Of a stretch of 64,000 nucleotides of DNA, positions 44,249 to 52,767 are shown piece by piece. The position numbers were made by a program, and so were the translations under genes. A model generated the notes under the pieces. That model was not told where the DNA came from. It saw nothing but the letters and a program-made list of their open reading frames with translations, and did no database searches. The stretch is taken from the NCBI RefSeq assembly GCF_019635455.1, contig NZ_JAHBZJ010000003.1, forward strand, positions 282,095 to 346,094, in the 5' to 3' direction. The first letter of the stretch is position 1. Every line of letters starts with the position of its first letter. This stretch comes from Sphingomonas sp. (GTDB lineage Bacteria > Pseudomonadota > Alphaproteobacteria > Sphingomonadales > Sphingomonadaceae).

Positions 44249-44797
44249 ATGACCCAGTTCGCCAATCATCCCGATGCCAAGGCCTTCATCCTTCATTGGG
44301 GGGAGATGGGGACCCAATGGGGCGTGAACCGATCGGTCGCGCAGGTTCATGCGCTGCTCTACCTCGCCGATCGGCCGCTTCATGCCGAGGAGATCGTCGA
44401 GACGCTGGGCCTTGCCCGGTCGAACGTCTCGACGGGACTCAAGGAGCTTCAGGGCTATTCGATCGTCCGCCGCGTGCATGTCGAGGGCGACCGGCGCGAT
44501 CATTTCGTCGCCGAGACCGATCTGTGGGACATGCTCATGCGCATCGTCGCGGAGCGCAAGCGGCGGGAAATCGATCCGACGGTTCAGTTGCTCGGCGAAC
44601 TCGCCCAGCGCCTTGCCGCCGACACGTCCGCCCCGCCCCAGGTTCGCGAACGGGTGACCCGCATGCACGAGTTCATCGGCACGCTGGGCGGCTGGTATGA
44701 CTCGGTGCGGGTGCTGCCGAAACCGACGCTGGTCGCGCTGATGAAGCTCGGCGGCAAGGTCGCGCGCTTCATTCCCGGCTCCAGAAAGAAGAACTGA
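44249..44797 (+). CDS. GbsR/MarR-family transcriptional regulator
   Basis: A 182-residue winged-helix regulator of the GbsR branch of the MarR superfamily. The DNA-binding region (about residues 20-90) has VHALLYLADRPLHAEEIVET and RSNVSTGLKELQGYSIVRRV. A helical C-terminal half (about 100-180) forms the dimer and may bind a ligand. The ATG 44249 follows the operator; the reading frame also opens at 44210, but that TTG belongs to the -35 box. It lies upstream of the SRPBCC membrane gene in the same direction, with matching operators, so it should repress both itself and that gene. Confidence 0.9.
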   Translation: MTQFANHPDAKAFILHWGEMGTQWGVNRSVAQVHALLYLADRPLHAEEIVETLGLARSNVSTGLKELQGYSIVRRVHVEGDRRDHFVAETDLWDMLMRIVAERKRREIDPTVQLLGELAQRLAADTSAPPQVRERVTRMHEFIGTLGGWYDSVRVLPKPTLVALMKLGGKVARFIPGSRKKN

Positions 44798-44839
44798 ACC
44801 CACGCCGCCCCATCCGGCATGGGCCAACCATATCAAGTT

Positions 44840-44859
44840 ATTTCTGTATTTACCGAAAT
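44840..44859 (+). promoter_or_regulatory. Operator of the GbsR/MarR-type regulator (site 2)
   Basis: ATTTCTGTATTTACCGAAAT shares 7-bp arms and the 6-base spacer with site 1 at 44222; a single arm base differs (CCGAAAT for CAGAAAT). It lies 23 bases before the start codon of the membrane-SRPBCC gene, after the regulator's stop codon, so that gene has its own regulated promoter. Confidence 0.7.
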
Positions 44860-44881
44860 ATCAGGCAAAAGGAATAGAGGG

Positions 44882-45904
44882 ATGGACAGCCATGATCGCC
44901 GCAAGACCGCGACAATCCGGATCATCGCCGCAATGCTGTTCGGTCTCGCCTTTGCGCTCGGCGTCTATCTCCTGATCGAGGCCGCAAACCCGAACGGCCT
45001 GATCAGCTTCACCTTCCTCATGATCCTGCCCGCCACGGTCACCGCCTTCGTCACCTATATCGGCGATCCGCTCGGTCGGCGCCCACGGCGCTTCTACGTC
45101 AGCGCGGTCCCGCTGACCCTGTTCGCGGCGGTCGTGGTCGCGTCGCTGGTTTTCTTGCGCGAAGGGACGATCTGCATCCTGATGCTCAGCCCGTTCTGGT
45201 TGGCGCTCAGCATGCTCGGCGGTTATCTCACCTGGCGCGCGCGCAAGCGGGAGGAGCAGGTGGATGCGAACATCTTCAGCGCCTCTTCGCTTCTACTCTT
45301 TCCACTGGTGGCGATGCAGGTCGAACCGATGATCCCGCTCCCGCGCGACGGGGGCCGCGTCACCCGCACCGTCGTCATCAACGCCGATCCGGCCACGGTC
45401 TGGCGGCACGCGCGGGGCGAACGGCACATCGCGCCCGGCGATGGCCGGTGGAACGTTTCCCAGAATCTGATCGGTCTGCCCCGCCCCATCGGCGCCCGGC
45501 TCGATGGGCAAGGGCGCGGCGCGATCCGTCACGTCACCTGGCGGGACGGGATCCGGTTCAAGGAGGTGATCACCGACTGGCAACCGGCACGGCGCATCTG
45601 GTGGGATTTCCGTTTCGACGCGATCGACATGAACGCCTGGGCGATGCAGGACCGCCACCTGTTGCCTGACAGCCCGCACTACCGGATCACCGATGGCGGC
45701 TATGTCATCCAGCCGCTGGCCGATGGACGCACCCGCCTTACCCTCACCACCAACTATTGGGTACAGACCCCGGTCAACTGGTACGCGCGCCTGTGGGGCG
45801 AACTGCTGGTCGGTGACGTTTCGTCCAATGTCCTCGCCGTCGTGCGCCAGCATGCCGAACGCGCCGCCGCCGCCCGCGGTTCGCGTCCTGCGTTCGGGGC
45901 TTGA
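44882..45904 (+). CDS. Membrane protein with C-terminal SRPBCC (START-like) domain
   Basis: A 340-residue protein. Four or five transmembrane helices occupy residues about 10-160. The rest (about 165-325) is an SRPBCC/polyketide-cyclase-like lipid- or hydrophobe-binding domain: RTVVINADPATVWRHARGER, then ITDWQPARRIWWDFRFD and TRLTLTTNYWVQTPVNWYAR. SRPBCC domains bind small hydrophobic ligands and here face one side of the membrane. ATG 44882 has an excellent AAAGGAATAGAGG ribosome-binding region. It is regulated by the upstream GbsR/MarR protein through the shared operator. The ligand and role are unknown; toxin or lipid handling is possible. Confidence 0.75.
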   Translation: MDSHDRRKTATIRIIAAMLFGLAFALGVYLLIEAANPNGLISFTFLMILPATVTAFVTYIGDPLGRRPRRFYVSAVPLTLFAAVVVASLVFLREGTICILMLSPFWLALSMLGGYLTWRARKREEQVDANIFSASSLLLFPLVAMQVEPMIPLPRDGGRVTRTVVINADPATVWRHARGERHIAPGDGRWNVSQNLIGLPRPIGARLDGQGRGAIRHVTWRDGIRFKEVITDWQPARRIWWDFRFDAIDMNAWAMQDRHLLPDSPHYRITDGGYVIQPLADGRTRLTLTTNYWVQTPVNWYARLWGELLVGDVSSNVLAVVRQHAERAAAARGSRPAFGA

Positions 45905-45950
45905 GCCCGGGTGCCACGTCTGACGCCCGGGCTGCGCCACCCCCTGCCGG

Positions 45951-46604
45951 CTATAACGCGGATCGGGCCGCGTCATCCTTGCCGAGCGCGCGGCTCACGC
46001 CCCACGCGATCAGCGCCTGCGCCGCGAAATAGGTGGGCCAGATCAGCAGCGTTGGGATAAACGATCCCTTCAACGGTCCGAAGCGTGAGAAGATCAGCAG
46101 GTCCGATACGACGAACAGCACCGCGCCCAGCCCGACGCGATAGCGCGGAAAGCGGCTGGTCCATGCCAGCGCGGCCATCACACCCAGAAACGCCGAATAG
46201 ACACCCGCCTGGATCGCGCCGCCCGCGGGTGCCGCGAACAGCGCCGCGATCCCGATCGTCGCGGGCGCGAGCAGCCATCCCACCGCCTGTTGGCTGGGTG
46301 TGAGCGCATCCCGCCGGTTGCGCAGATACAGAAGGCACGCGACCAGATGCCCTGCCGCGAACAACGCGCCGCCGACGATCAGCCCATGGGTTTCGAGCAA
46401 CAGGTCGCCCAGCGCCCCCAGCGCCAGCGCTCCGGCAAGCAACCACCCATCGGGCGAGCGCGCCCGGCTGGCCGTCCAGAGGGCGAGCAGCGCCACGCCG
46501 CTCGTCTTCCACACCGCGCCCCATGCGCCCGGATCGACGATCCGCCATGCGTCCAGGCAGTAGCTCGCCCCCGCGACCAGCGCCGCGCCGAATACCAAAG
46601 CCAT
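45951..46604 (-). CDS. YhhN-family membrane protein (lysoplasmalogenase-like)
   Basis: A 217-residue integral membrane protein of the YhhN/TMEM86 family with about eight helices. Characterised members hydrolyse the vinyl-ether bond of lysoplasmalogens. Typical features include LALGALGDLLLET with the acidic residues expected at the active site, FAAGHLVACLLYL, and VVSDLLIFSRF with a second aspartate. Most aerobic bacteria lack plasmalogens, so the true lipid substrate here is uncertain. It is divergent from trmFO. Confidence 0.88.
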   Translation of the reverse strand: MALVFGAALVAGASYCLDAWRIVDPGAWGAVWKTSGVALLALWTASRARSPDGWLLAGALALGALGDLLLETHGLIVGGALFAAGHLVACLLYLRNRRDALTPSQQAVGWLLAPATIGIAALFAAPAGGAIQAGVYSAFLGVMAALAWTSRFPRYRVGLGAVLFVVSDLLIFSRFGPLKGSFIPTLLIWPTYFAAQALIAWGVSRALGKDDAARSAL

Positions 46605-46635
46605 GCTTCCCCTTCCCCTCCGCTTCGCCTAACCG

Positions 46636-47973
46636 ATGCCCATGTCCGATCATCAAGTCCATATCATCGGCGGCGGCCTCGCCGGGTCCGAGGCCGCCTG
46701 GCAACTCGCCAATGCCGGCATTCGCGTGAAACTCTCCGAAATGCGCGGTGGTGGGGATACGACCCCGGCGCATCAAACGGACGGCCTCGCCGAACTGGTC
46801 TGTTCGAACAGTTTCCGGTCCGACGATGCGGAGCGCAACGCGGTCGGTCTGCTGCATCGGGAGATGCGCGACCTGGGTTCGCTGGTGATGGCCCAGGGCG
46901 ATCTGCACAAGGTGCCGGCGGGATCGGCGCTGGCAGTGGACCGCGACCATTTTTCCCAGGGTGTGACGCAGGCGCTCGCCAGCCATCCGAATATCGCCAT
47001 CGTGCGCGAACGGGTCGATCAGCTCCCATCGGAGGGTCTGACCATCATCGCAACCGGCCCGCTCACCGCGCCGGGCCTGGCCGACAGCATCGGCGCCGCG
47101 ACCGGCAGCGACAGCCTTGCCTTTTTCGACGCGATCGCCCCGATCGTTCATCGCGAGAGCATCGACATGGACGTGGCGTGGTTCCAGTCGCGCTGGAACA
47201 AGACCGGGCCGGGCGGGACCGGCAAGGATTATATCAACTGCCCGATGACGAAGGACCAGTATCTCGCCTTTCACCAGGGCCTGGTCGAGGGGGAGAAGAC
47301 GCAGTTCAAGGAGTGGGAGGACGTTCCCTATTTCGAAGGCTGCATGCCGATCGAGGTGATGGCCGAACGCGGGGTCGATACGCTGCGCTATGGGCCGATG
47401 AAGGGTGTGGGGCTGGACGATCCGCGCACCGGCCTCTGGCCCTATGCCGTCGTCCAGCTGAGGCAGGACAATGCGACCGGGACGCTGTGGAATATGGTCG
47501 GCTTTCAGACGAAGCTGAAACATGGCGCGCAGGTCGAGCTGTTTCGGACGATCCCCGGGCTGGAGCGGGCGGAATTCGCGCGGCTGGGCGGGCTGCACCG
47601 CAACACGTTCATCCGCTCGCCCGAACTGCTCGATCCGACGCTGCGGCTGAAGGCACGGCCGCACATCCGCTTCGCCGGGCAGGTGACGGGGTGCGAAGGA
47701 TATGTGGAGAGCGCCGCCATCGGCCTGCTGGCGGGCCGCTTCGCCGCCGCCGAACTGCTCGGCCGGCCACTTGCGCCTCCCCCCGTCGAAACCGCGCTCG
47801 GCGCGTTGCTGGGCCACATCACCGGCGGCGCTGAAATCGCAACCTATCAGCCGATGAACGTCAATTTCGGCCTGTTCCCCCCGATCGAGGGGCGAACGAA
47901 AAAGGCCGATCGCAAGCTGCTCTACACTGCCCGCGCGCGCGATGCGTTCGCGGCGTGGGGATCCGCCGCCTGA
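46636..47973 (+). CDS. trmFO: Methylenetetrahydrofolate-tRNA-(uracil-54-C5)-methyltransferase
   Basis: A 445-residue FAD/folate enzyme that makes ribothymidine at position 54 of tRNA, with methylene-tetrahydrofolate as carbon donor. The dinucleotide-binding motif [14 protein letters not shown] lies at residues 9-22. The two functional cysteines are in [12 protein letters not shown] and [31 protein letters not shown] and [13 protein letters not shown] are further family segments. ATG 46636 or ATG 46642 may be used. It uses folate instead of S-adenosylmethionine, as in most alphaproteobacteria. Confidence 0.97.
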   Translation: MPMSDHQVHIIGGGLAGSEAAWQLANAGIRVKLSEMRGGGDTTPAHQTDGLAELVCSNSFRSDDAERNAVGLLHREMRDLGSLVMAQGDLHKVPAGSALAVDRDHFSQGVTQALASHPNIAIVRERVDQLPSEGLTIIATGPLTAPGLADSIGAATGSDSLAFFDAIAPIVHRESIDMDVAWFQSRWNKTGPGGTGKDYINCPMTKDQYLAFHQGLVEGEKTQFKEWEDVPYFEGCMPIEVMAERGVDTLRYGPMKGVGLDDPRTGLWPYAVVQLRQDNATGTLWNMVGFQTKLKHGAQVELFRTIPGLERAEFARLGGLHRNTFIRSPELLDPTLRLKARPHIRFAGQVTGCEGYVESAAIGLLAGRFAAAELLGRPLAPPPVETALGALLGHITGGAEIATYQPMNVNFGLFPPIEGRTKKADRKLLYTARARDAFAAWGSAA

Positions 47974-47982
47974 TCGGGCTGC

Positions 47983-48483
47983 TCAATCGTCCTCGGCGTC
48001 GCCCGCCGCCCTGGCCGTGGCCGGCCGACAGTCGCATTTGGGCGCCGTCTTCGCCTTCCGCTTGGGTGCGGTGGTGGCGAATTCGGCGCGATTGAGCGCG
48101 CCCGACCTGTCGGCATCGGCCTTGTCGAATTTCTCGATGGTGCGCAGCGACCATTCCTCGAACGACAGCTTGCCGTCGCCATTGCGGTCGAGCTTCGCAA
48201 ACGCCTTGCGCCGGGGCTGGGTCAGTTCGGCCAGCGTGATCTTCTCGTCCCGGTCCTTGTCATACCGGTCGAACCGCTTCTGCTCGCGTGAGCGCGCCGG
48301 CGCGCTCGGGGCTTCGCGGATCGTCGGCAACTCCTCCGATGCGGCGGCGTCGGTGCCTGACTGTACGCGCGCGGGCGGCGGCGCCGATGGCAGCGGATCG
48401 GGCGCCGCGCCGCTCTGAAAGAGGAAGACGCCGGCACCCGCCATCAACAACGCGGCAACCCCGCCGGCCAGATAGCGCCACAT
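47983..48483 (-). CDS. Exported EF-hand calcium-binding protein
   Basis: A 166-residue protein. One N-terminal hydrophobic segment (residues 6-24) acts as a signal or membrane anchor, followed by a proline-rich linker. Three EF-hand loops are visible: DKDRDEKITLAE, DRNGDGKLSFEE and DADRSGALNRAE; the middle one is canonical, the others have slight deviations. The C-terminus is basic and cysteine-bearing (KCDCRPA). It probably binds calcium outside the cytoplasm. Convergent with trmFO (9-base gap). Confidence 0.85.
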   Translation of the reverse strand: MWRYLAGGVAALLMAGAGVFLFQSGAAPDPLPSAPPPARVQSGTDAAASEELPTIREAPSAPARSREQKRFDRYDKDRDEKITLAELTQPRRKAFAKLDRNGDGKLSFEEWSLRTIEKFDKADADRSGALNRAEFATTAPKRKAKTAPKCDCRPATARAAGDAEDD

Positions 48484-48563
48484 GTCCTTCCTCCCGCTGG
48501 GTCCGGGGCGAGCCTAGCGCGGATTAGCGCGACGGCAAGACGCCTTGCCCCCGAGGCTTGCGG

Positions 48564-49211
48564 TCATCGCCCGGTCAGCCTGTGCCACAACGCGCGCGCC
48601 ACCCGGCGGGGGGATCCGGCCGAAACATCCGACAGGTCCAGCCGCGCCAGATGCGCCATCGCGCCCAGCGGCCGCAGCGCGCGCGGCCAGCGTGCCGCGC
48701 ATGCCCGGTCGAGCCGCCCGGCCGCAGCCGCGCGGACAAGACCGGCCTCACGCGGATCGCTCAGCTTTCCGGCAAGATCGGCCAGCGCCCATCCCTCGCC
48801 CCCGGCGGCCACGAACGCGTCCGCCCGCGCGCCCAACACCGTCGCAGCGACACCGAACAGCGTCCGTCCGCGCTGGGCGAACGCGTCGACCTCCGCCGGA
48901 CCAAGTTCGCTCTGGAGCAACACCTGCCAGGCCAGCGCGAGCGGCGCGAGCGCGCTTCCCGGCGTTCCGGCGGCAACGATCCGTTCGGCGATCGCCTGCA
49001 ACACCGGCTCGGGTGGCGCGGCGGCGGAATCCAGTGCGATCAGCGCATCGTGCCACCATTGCAGCCGGATCTGGCCCAGCATCGGCTCGCTGGTGGTCCG
49101 CACCGTCTCCGCCAGCCGATCGTCGAGCGCGAACAGCGCCGTCAGTCCCTCGGCACCCGCCGGCGACGGGGCGTAAGTCAGGATCATCCTCCGTTCCGGT
49201 TCGGCAATCAT
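48564..49211 (-). CDS. Squalene/phytoene-synthase-family-like protein
   Basis: A 215-residue protein whose N-terminal half resembles the squalene/phytoene synthase fold: MILTYAPSPAGAEGL, FALDDRLAE, EPMLGQIRLQWWHDAL. The first aspartate-rich motif of true synthases (DxxxD) is present only in altered form, and the second is not seen, so catalysis of head-to-head prenyl condensation is doubtful. Related proteins in alphaproteobacteria resemble NDUFAF6, which assists assembly of respiratory complex I. ATG 49211 has a GGAG site; 49256 is an alternative start. Confidence 0.6.
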   Translation of the reverse strand: MIAEPERRMILTYAPSPAGAEGLTALFALDDRLAETVRTTSEPMLGQIRLQWWHDALIALDSAAAPPEPVLQAIAERIVAAGTPGSALAPLALAWQVLLQSELGPAEVDAFAQRGRTLFGVAATVLGARADAFVAAGGEGWALADLAGKLSDPREAGLVRAAAAGRLDRACAARWPRALRPLGAMAHLARLDLSDVSAGSPRRVARALWHRLTGR

Positions 49212-49322
49212 CCGCCTGCTCCGTTCCGGCGCAATCGTAGACGCCGCGTTAACCATGCGCTTTCAACCATCATTAGCCGCGTCTGCGCCATAGCGCCTGA
49301 TCGAACCGGGGACCTTGCACCG

Positions 49323-51335
49323 ATGATCTGGCGCTTCAGTCTGGCGAAACGCACGCGCGGCTTCATGGCCGCACTGGCGCGCGACGTGCGCGGCAACACG
49401 CTCGCGATCGTCGCTGCGTCCCTGATTCCGCTGGCTGGCATGGTCGGCGGGGGTGTCGACATCAGCCGCATGTACATCGTCAAGACGCGGCTGCAACATG
49501 CGTGCGACGCGGGCGCGCTGGCCGGCCGCAAGACGATGGGCGGCGGCACCTGGGCTTATAACAACTATGCGGCGCGCGACGCGGCGGAAAAATTCTTCGA
49601 CGCGAACATCCAGGAAAGCCCCTATGGCGCGTCGGACGTCACCCGGGCGTTCACCGAAAGCGCGGGGAAGGTATCCGGCACCGCCAGCGCGATCCTGCCG
49701 ATGACGCTGATGCGTGTGCTGGGCAAGACGAGCGAGACGCTCGCCGTCACCTGCGACGCGGAAATGCGGCTTCCCAATACGGACGTGATGTTCGTGCTCG
49801 ACACCACCGGTTCGATGGGCAGCAAGGCGGTCGGCACGGACAGCCAGACCAAGATCGAGGCGCTCAAATCCTCGGTCAAATGCTTCTACGAGATCGTCGC
49901 GCGCCTCGACACCAGCGAAAACTGCGTAACCGGCGCGCCGTCGGGCGGCACCAGCAGCACGGTGCAGATCCGCTTCGGCTTCATGCCCTATTCGACCAAC
50001 GTGAATGTCGGAAAGCTGCTTCCCACCAGCTTCATCGCCGACAGCTGGTCCTATCAGTCGCGTGAGCCGCAATGGAACACATCGACCAGCTCCAGCTGGG
50101 GTCCGACCGTCGATAGCGTCGGCGCACCGGGCAGCGATACCGGATCGTGGGATTCGTGGACGAATGTGAGCGGCCAGTGGTTCTCCTGCCCCAGTCAGCC
50201 GTCGAATCAGAGCGGCGTCAACGGGACGACGACCGTGGACACCAGCGTGGTTACGTCCGGCAATACGCGGACCTGGGACACGCGGACCTATTCGAAATAT
50301 GACATTCAGTACCAGACCGCCTGGTCCGGCTGGTCATGCTACCTGCAATCGCGCAAGCGTCCGTCGGGCAGCTACACGACGGTCACCCACACCCAGACCC
50401 AGTCGACGACGACCAGCCAGACCTTCTCGCGCTGGCACTATGGCCTGATCGCGCAGAACATCTCCGGCCTGAAGAACGGGAGCAGCTGGAACAATTCGGT
50501 CCAGCTTCCGATCGGGCCGTCCGGCACGATGCGGTCGGTCACCTGGGACGGGTGCATCGAGGAGCGTCCGACCGTGTCCCAGTCCAGCTACACGCCGATT
50601 CCGGCGGGCGCGAAGGATCTGGATATCGACCTCGCCCCCAATCCGTCGGATTCGACCACCTTGTGGGGTCCGGCGCTCAACGGCGCGATCTTTGCGCGCG
50701 ATGTGGTCAACAGTTGGTCGCAGCTCGATCGCAACGACGCCTATACCACCACCGACTATTACAATTCGGTCCCCTATTACTGCCCGACCGAGGCCCGCAA
50801 GCTACAGGCATGGCCGGTCGCGGCGAATTTCGAGGCCTATATCGATGGCCTGACGCCCAGCGGAAACACCTATCACGACATCGGGCTGCTGTGGGGCGCG
50901 CGCTTCCTGTCGCCGACCGGCATATTCGGATCTGAGAATGCCTATACCCCCCAGGGCGGCGAGATCGAGCGGCACATGATCTTCATGACGGACGGTGAGG
51001 CCTGCACCAGCGATACCGACTATAACGCCTATGGCTTCGCCTGGCTGGATCGGCGGACGACCGATCCCTCGACCGCGCCCACCGGCGGCTGCATGACCAC
51101 CGGGACGATCACGCAACAGGTGAACGCACGTACCCAGGCGCTCTGCACCGCGATCAAGAACAAGAACATCACCCTGTGGGTGATCTGGTTCGGCGCGCAG
51201 AACAACACGATCGAAAAGATGATGCAGGATTGTTCGACGCCGGGCCGCTATTTCGCGGCGCGCAACGCCGGCGATCTGCAAAACACCTTCAAATCGATCG
51301 CCGACCAGATTTCCCAGCTGAGGCTGACCAAGTGA
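49323..51335 (+). CDS. TadG-like protein with Tad anchor and von Willebrand A domain
   Basis: A 670-residue protein. The N-terminal hydrophobic segment (about residues 22-46, NTLAIVAASLIPLAGMVGGG) followed by GVDISRMYIVKTRLQHACDA is the Tad (TadG-type) N-terminus. A von Willebrand A domain begins near D160 with the metal-site motif DTTGSMGSK. A Ser/Thr/Trp-rich insertion (about 240-390) separates the VWA halves, which resume before GLLWGARFLSP and HMIFMTDGEACTSD. It likely acts outside the cell in surface attachment or Tad-pilus assembly. The next gene overlaps by GTGA. ATG 49323 fits the TadG N-terminus. Confidence 0.88.
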   Translation: MIWRFSLAKRTRGFMAALARDVRGNTLAIVAASLIPLAGMVGGGVDISRMYIVKTRLQHACDAGALAGRKTMGGGTWAYNNYAARDAAEKFFDANIQESPYGASDVTRAFTESAGKVSGTASAILPMTLMRVLGKTSETLAVTCDAEMRLPNTDVMFVLDTTGSMGSKAVGTDSQTKIEALKSSVKCFYEIVARLDTSENCVTGAPSGGTSSTVQIRFGFMPYSTNVNVGKLLPTSFIADSWSYQSREPQWNTSTSSSWGPTVDSVGAPGSDTGSWDSWTNVSGQWFSCPSQPSNQSGVNGTTTVDTSVVTSGNTRTWDTRTYSKYDIQYQTAWSGWSCYLQSRKRPSGSYTTVTHTQTQSTTTSQTFSRWHYGLIAQNISGLKNGSSWNNSVQLPIGPSGTMRSVTWDGCIEERPTVSQSSYTPIPAGAKDLDIDLAPNPSDSTTLWGPALNGAIFARDVVNSWSQLDRNDAYTTTDYYNSVPYYCPTEARKLQAWPVAANFEAYIDGLTPSGNTYHDIGLLWGARFLSPTGIFGSENAYTPQGGEIERHMIFMTDGEACTSDTDYNAYGFAWLDRRTTDPSTAPTGGCMTTGTITQQVNARTQALCTAIKNKNITLWVIWFGAQNNTIEKMMQDCSTPGRYFAARNAGDLQNTFKSIADQISQLRLTK

Positions 51336-52087
51336 CGCGGCGATTCTCCCTCCGCCGCGTCGCTCCCGGCGCGCTCCGGCGCGACGAATCGGGCGTCACC
51401 GTCGTGGAATTCGCGATGGTGGCGCCCGTGCTGGGGCTGGTCCTACTGGGCGGATTCGACATCGCCCACACCCTCTACACCCGCGCCGCGTTGCAGGGCA
51501 TCGTGCAAAAGACCGCGCGCGATTCGACGCTCGAAAGCGGATCTGACGCGGATGCCCAGGCCGCCCTCGACGAAAAGGTAAGGATGCAGATCAAGGCGCT
51601 GGCCAACAACGCCACGATCGACATCACCCGGCGCTATTACCGGACGTTCACCGACGCGGCCGCCGCCCGCGCGGAGACATGGACCGACACCAACAGCAAC
51701 GGCGTGTGCGACGGCAGTGAGCCGTACGAGGACGCGAACAACAACAATGTGTGGGATCGCGATGGCGCCGATAACGGCCAGGGGGGGGCGAAGGACGCGA
51801 CGCTCTACACCGTCACCGTCACCTATCCACGGATGTTTCCGCTGTACAACTTCATCGGGGTTTCCAGAACGACGAAGCTGACCGCCACGACGGTGCTTCG
51901 CAATCAGCCCTATGGCGATCAGAGCACCTATGCGACGGCCACGGTGCGCAACTGTCCGCCCGCCGTAACCGCGCCCACGCCGACGCCCACGCCTACACCG
52001 TCCCCTTCGCCCAGCCCCACGCCGTCGCCGACGCCCGTGTGCCTGGTCTATCACCCCTCACATGGATGTCTGGTTTGGGCGCCTTGA
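51332..52087 (+). CDS. TadE-like pseudopilin-related protein with calcium-binding-type insert
   Basis: A 251-residue protein with the TadE N-terminal segment GVTVVEFAMVAPVLGLVLLG (about residues 21-40), the hydrophobic helix that enters the Tad pilus pathway. The middle region has acidic loops DTNSNGVCDGSE and EDANNNNVWDRDG, which look like calcium-binding loops. The C-terminus carries a Pro/Thr/Ser-rich repeat and three more cysteines. GTG 51332 overlaps the stop codon of the tadG-like gene, and the next gene overlaps its end. It is probably a minor component of a Tad-type surface structure. Confidence 0.85.
   Translation: MTRRFSLRRVAPGALRRDESGVTVVEFAMVAPVLGLVLLGGFDIAHTLYTRAALQGIVQKTARDSTLESGSDADAQAALDEKVRMQIKALANNATIDITRRYYRTFTDAAAARAETWTDTNSNGVCDGSEPYEDANNNNVWDRDGADNGQGGAKDATLYTVTVTYPRMFPLYNFIGVSRTTKLTATTVLRNQPYGDQSTYATATVRNCPPAVTAPTPTPTPTPSPSPSPTPSPTPVCLVYHPSHGCLVWAP
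51974..52036 (+). repeat. Low-complexity repeat coding a Pro-Thr/Pro-Ser tail
   Basis: About 63 bases of six-base units (CCCACG and variants, later CCGTCG) encode alternating proline with threonine or serine near the C-terminus of the TadE-like protein. Such extended linkers are common next to surface-exposed domains and can vary in length. Confidence 0.8.
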
Positions 52088-52749
52088 AACCTTCTTTGCG
52101 GCGATTGCGGCTGGCGTATCGACTCGCCGCCGACCGCAGCGGCGTGGCGCTGATCGAATTCGGCTTTTCGCTGCCGATCCTGCTGGTCCTCTGCCTGACC
52201 GGGGCGGAGCTGACCAACTATGTCATCACCCGAATGCGGGTCAGTCAGATCGCGCTGCACCTGGCCGACAACGCGGCGCGGATCGGATCGGGCAGTCAGT
52301 TGCAGTCCAAGACGATCACCGAAGCGGACATCAACGACCTGCTGACCGGCGCCGGGCTTCAGGCTGGCGAACTGGACCTTTACCCACGCGGGCGGGTCAT
52401 CGTTTCAAGCATCGTGCCGAAGAGCGACCCGAACCCCAGCGGCCATTATGTGATCAACTGGCAGCGGTGCCGGGGCGACCAGACCGGTCACGCGTCCAGC
52501 TATGGCAATGAGGGCGACATGATCACCAAGGGGATGGGGCGCAAGGATCGCGAGGCGTTCGCCCCGCCGGGCGGCGCCACCATCTTCGTCGAAGTCTATT
52601 ATCAATATCGCCCGCTGGTGCAGATCGGGCTGGCGCCGACCACGGAGATGACCGAAATCGCCTCCATGGTCGTGCGCGACAATCGCGACAATACCGGCGG
52701 CAATAACGGCGTCTATCCGGTCAACGGCGTCGCCGCCTCGACCTGCTGA
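52066..52749 (+). CDS. TadE-family pseudopilin-like protein
   Basis: A protein of about 227 residues with the TadE motif SGVALIEFGFSLPILLVLCL (about residues 25-44) followed by TGAELTNYVITRMRVSQIAL. The remainder is periplasmic or surface exposed and ends in a conserved-looking C-terminal cysteine. The start is ambiguous: ATG 52066, GTG 52039 and TTG 52084 are all in frame; the last makes a TTGA overlap with the stop codon of the preceding gene. It is the third Tad-type gene in a row. Confidence 0.85.
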   Translation: MSGLGALKPSLRRLRLAYRLAADRSGVALIEFGFSLPILLVLCLTGAELTNYVITRMRVSQIALHLADNAARIGSGSQLQSKTITEADINDLLTGAGLQAGELDLYPRGRVIVSSIVPKSDPNPSGHYVINWQRCRGDQTGHASSYGNEGDMITKGMGRKDREAFAPPGGATIFVEVYYQYRPLVQIGLAPTTEMTEIASMVVRDNRDNTGGNNGVYPVNGVAASTC

Positions 52750-52767
52750 CCCCGCGTTGGCCGTCGA

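Noticed and set aside
45973..47817. 614-codon frame opposite trmFO
   Set aside because: Covers two well-supported genes in the wrong frames and reads as arginine-rich shadow sequence.
51650..51790. EF-hand domain in the TadE-like protein as an independent calcium sensor
   Set aside because: Only isolated acidic DxNxNG-type loops are visible with no helix-loop-helix pair; described as calcium-type loops instead.
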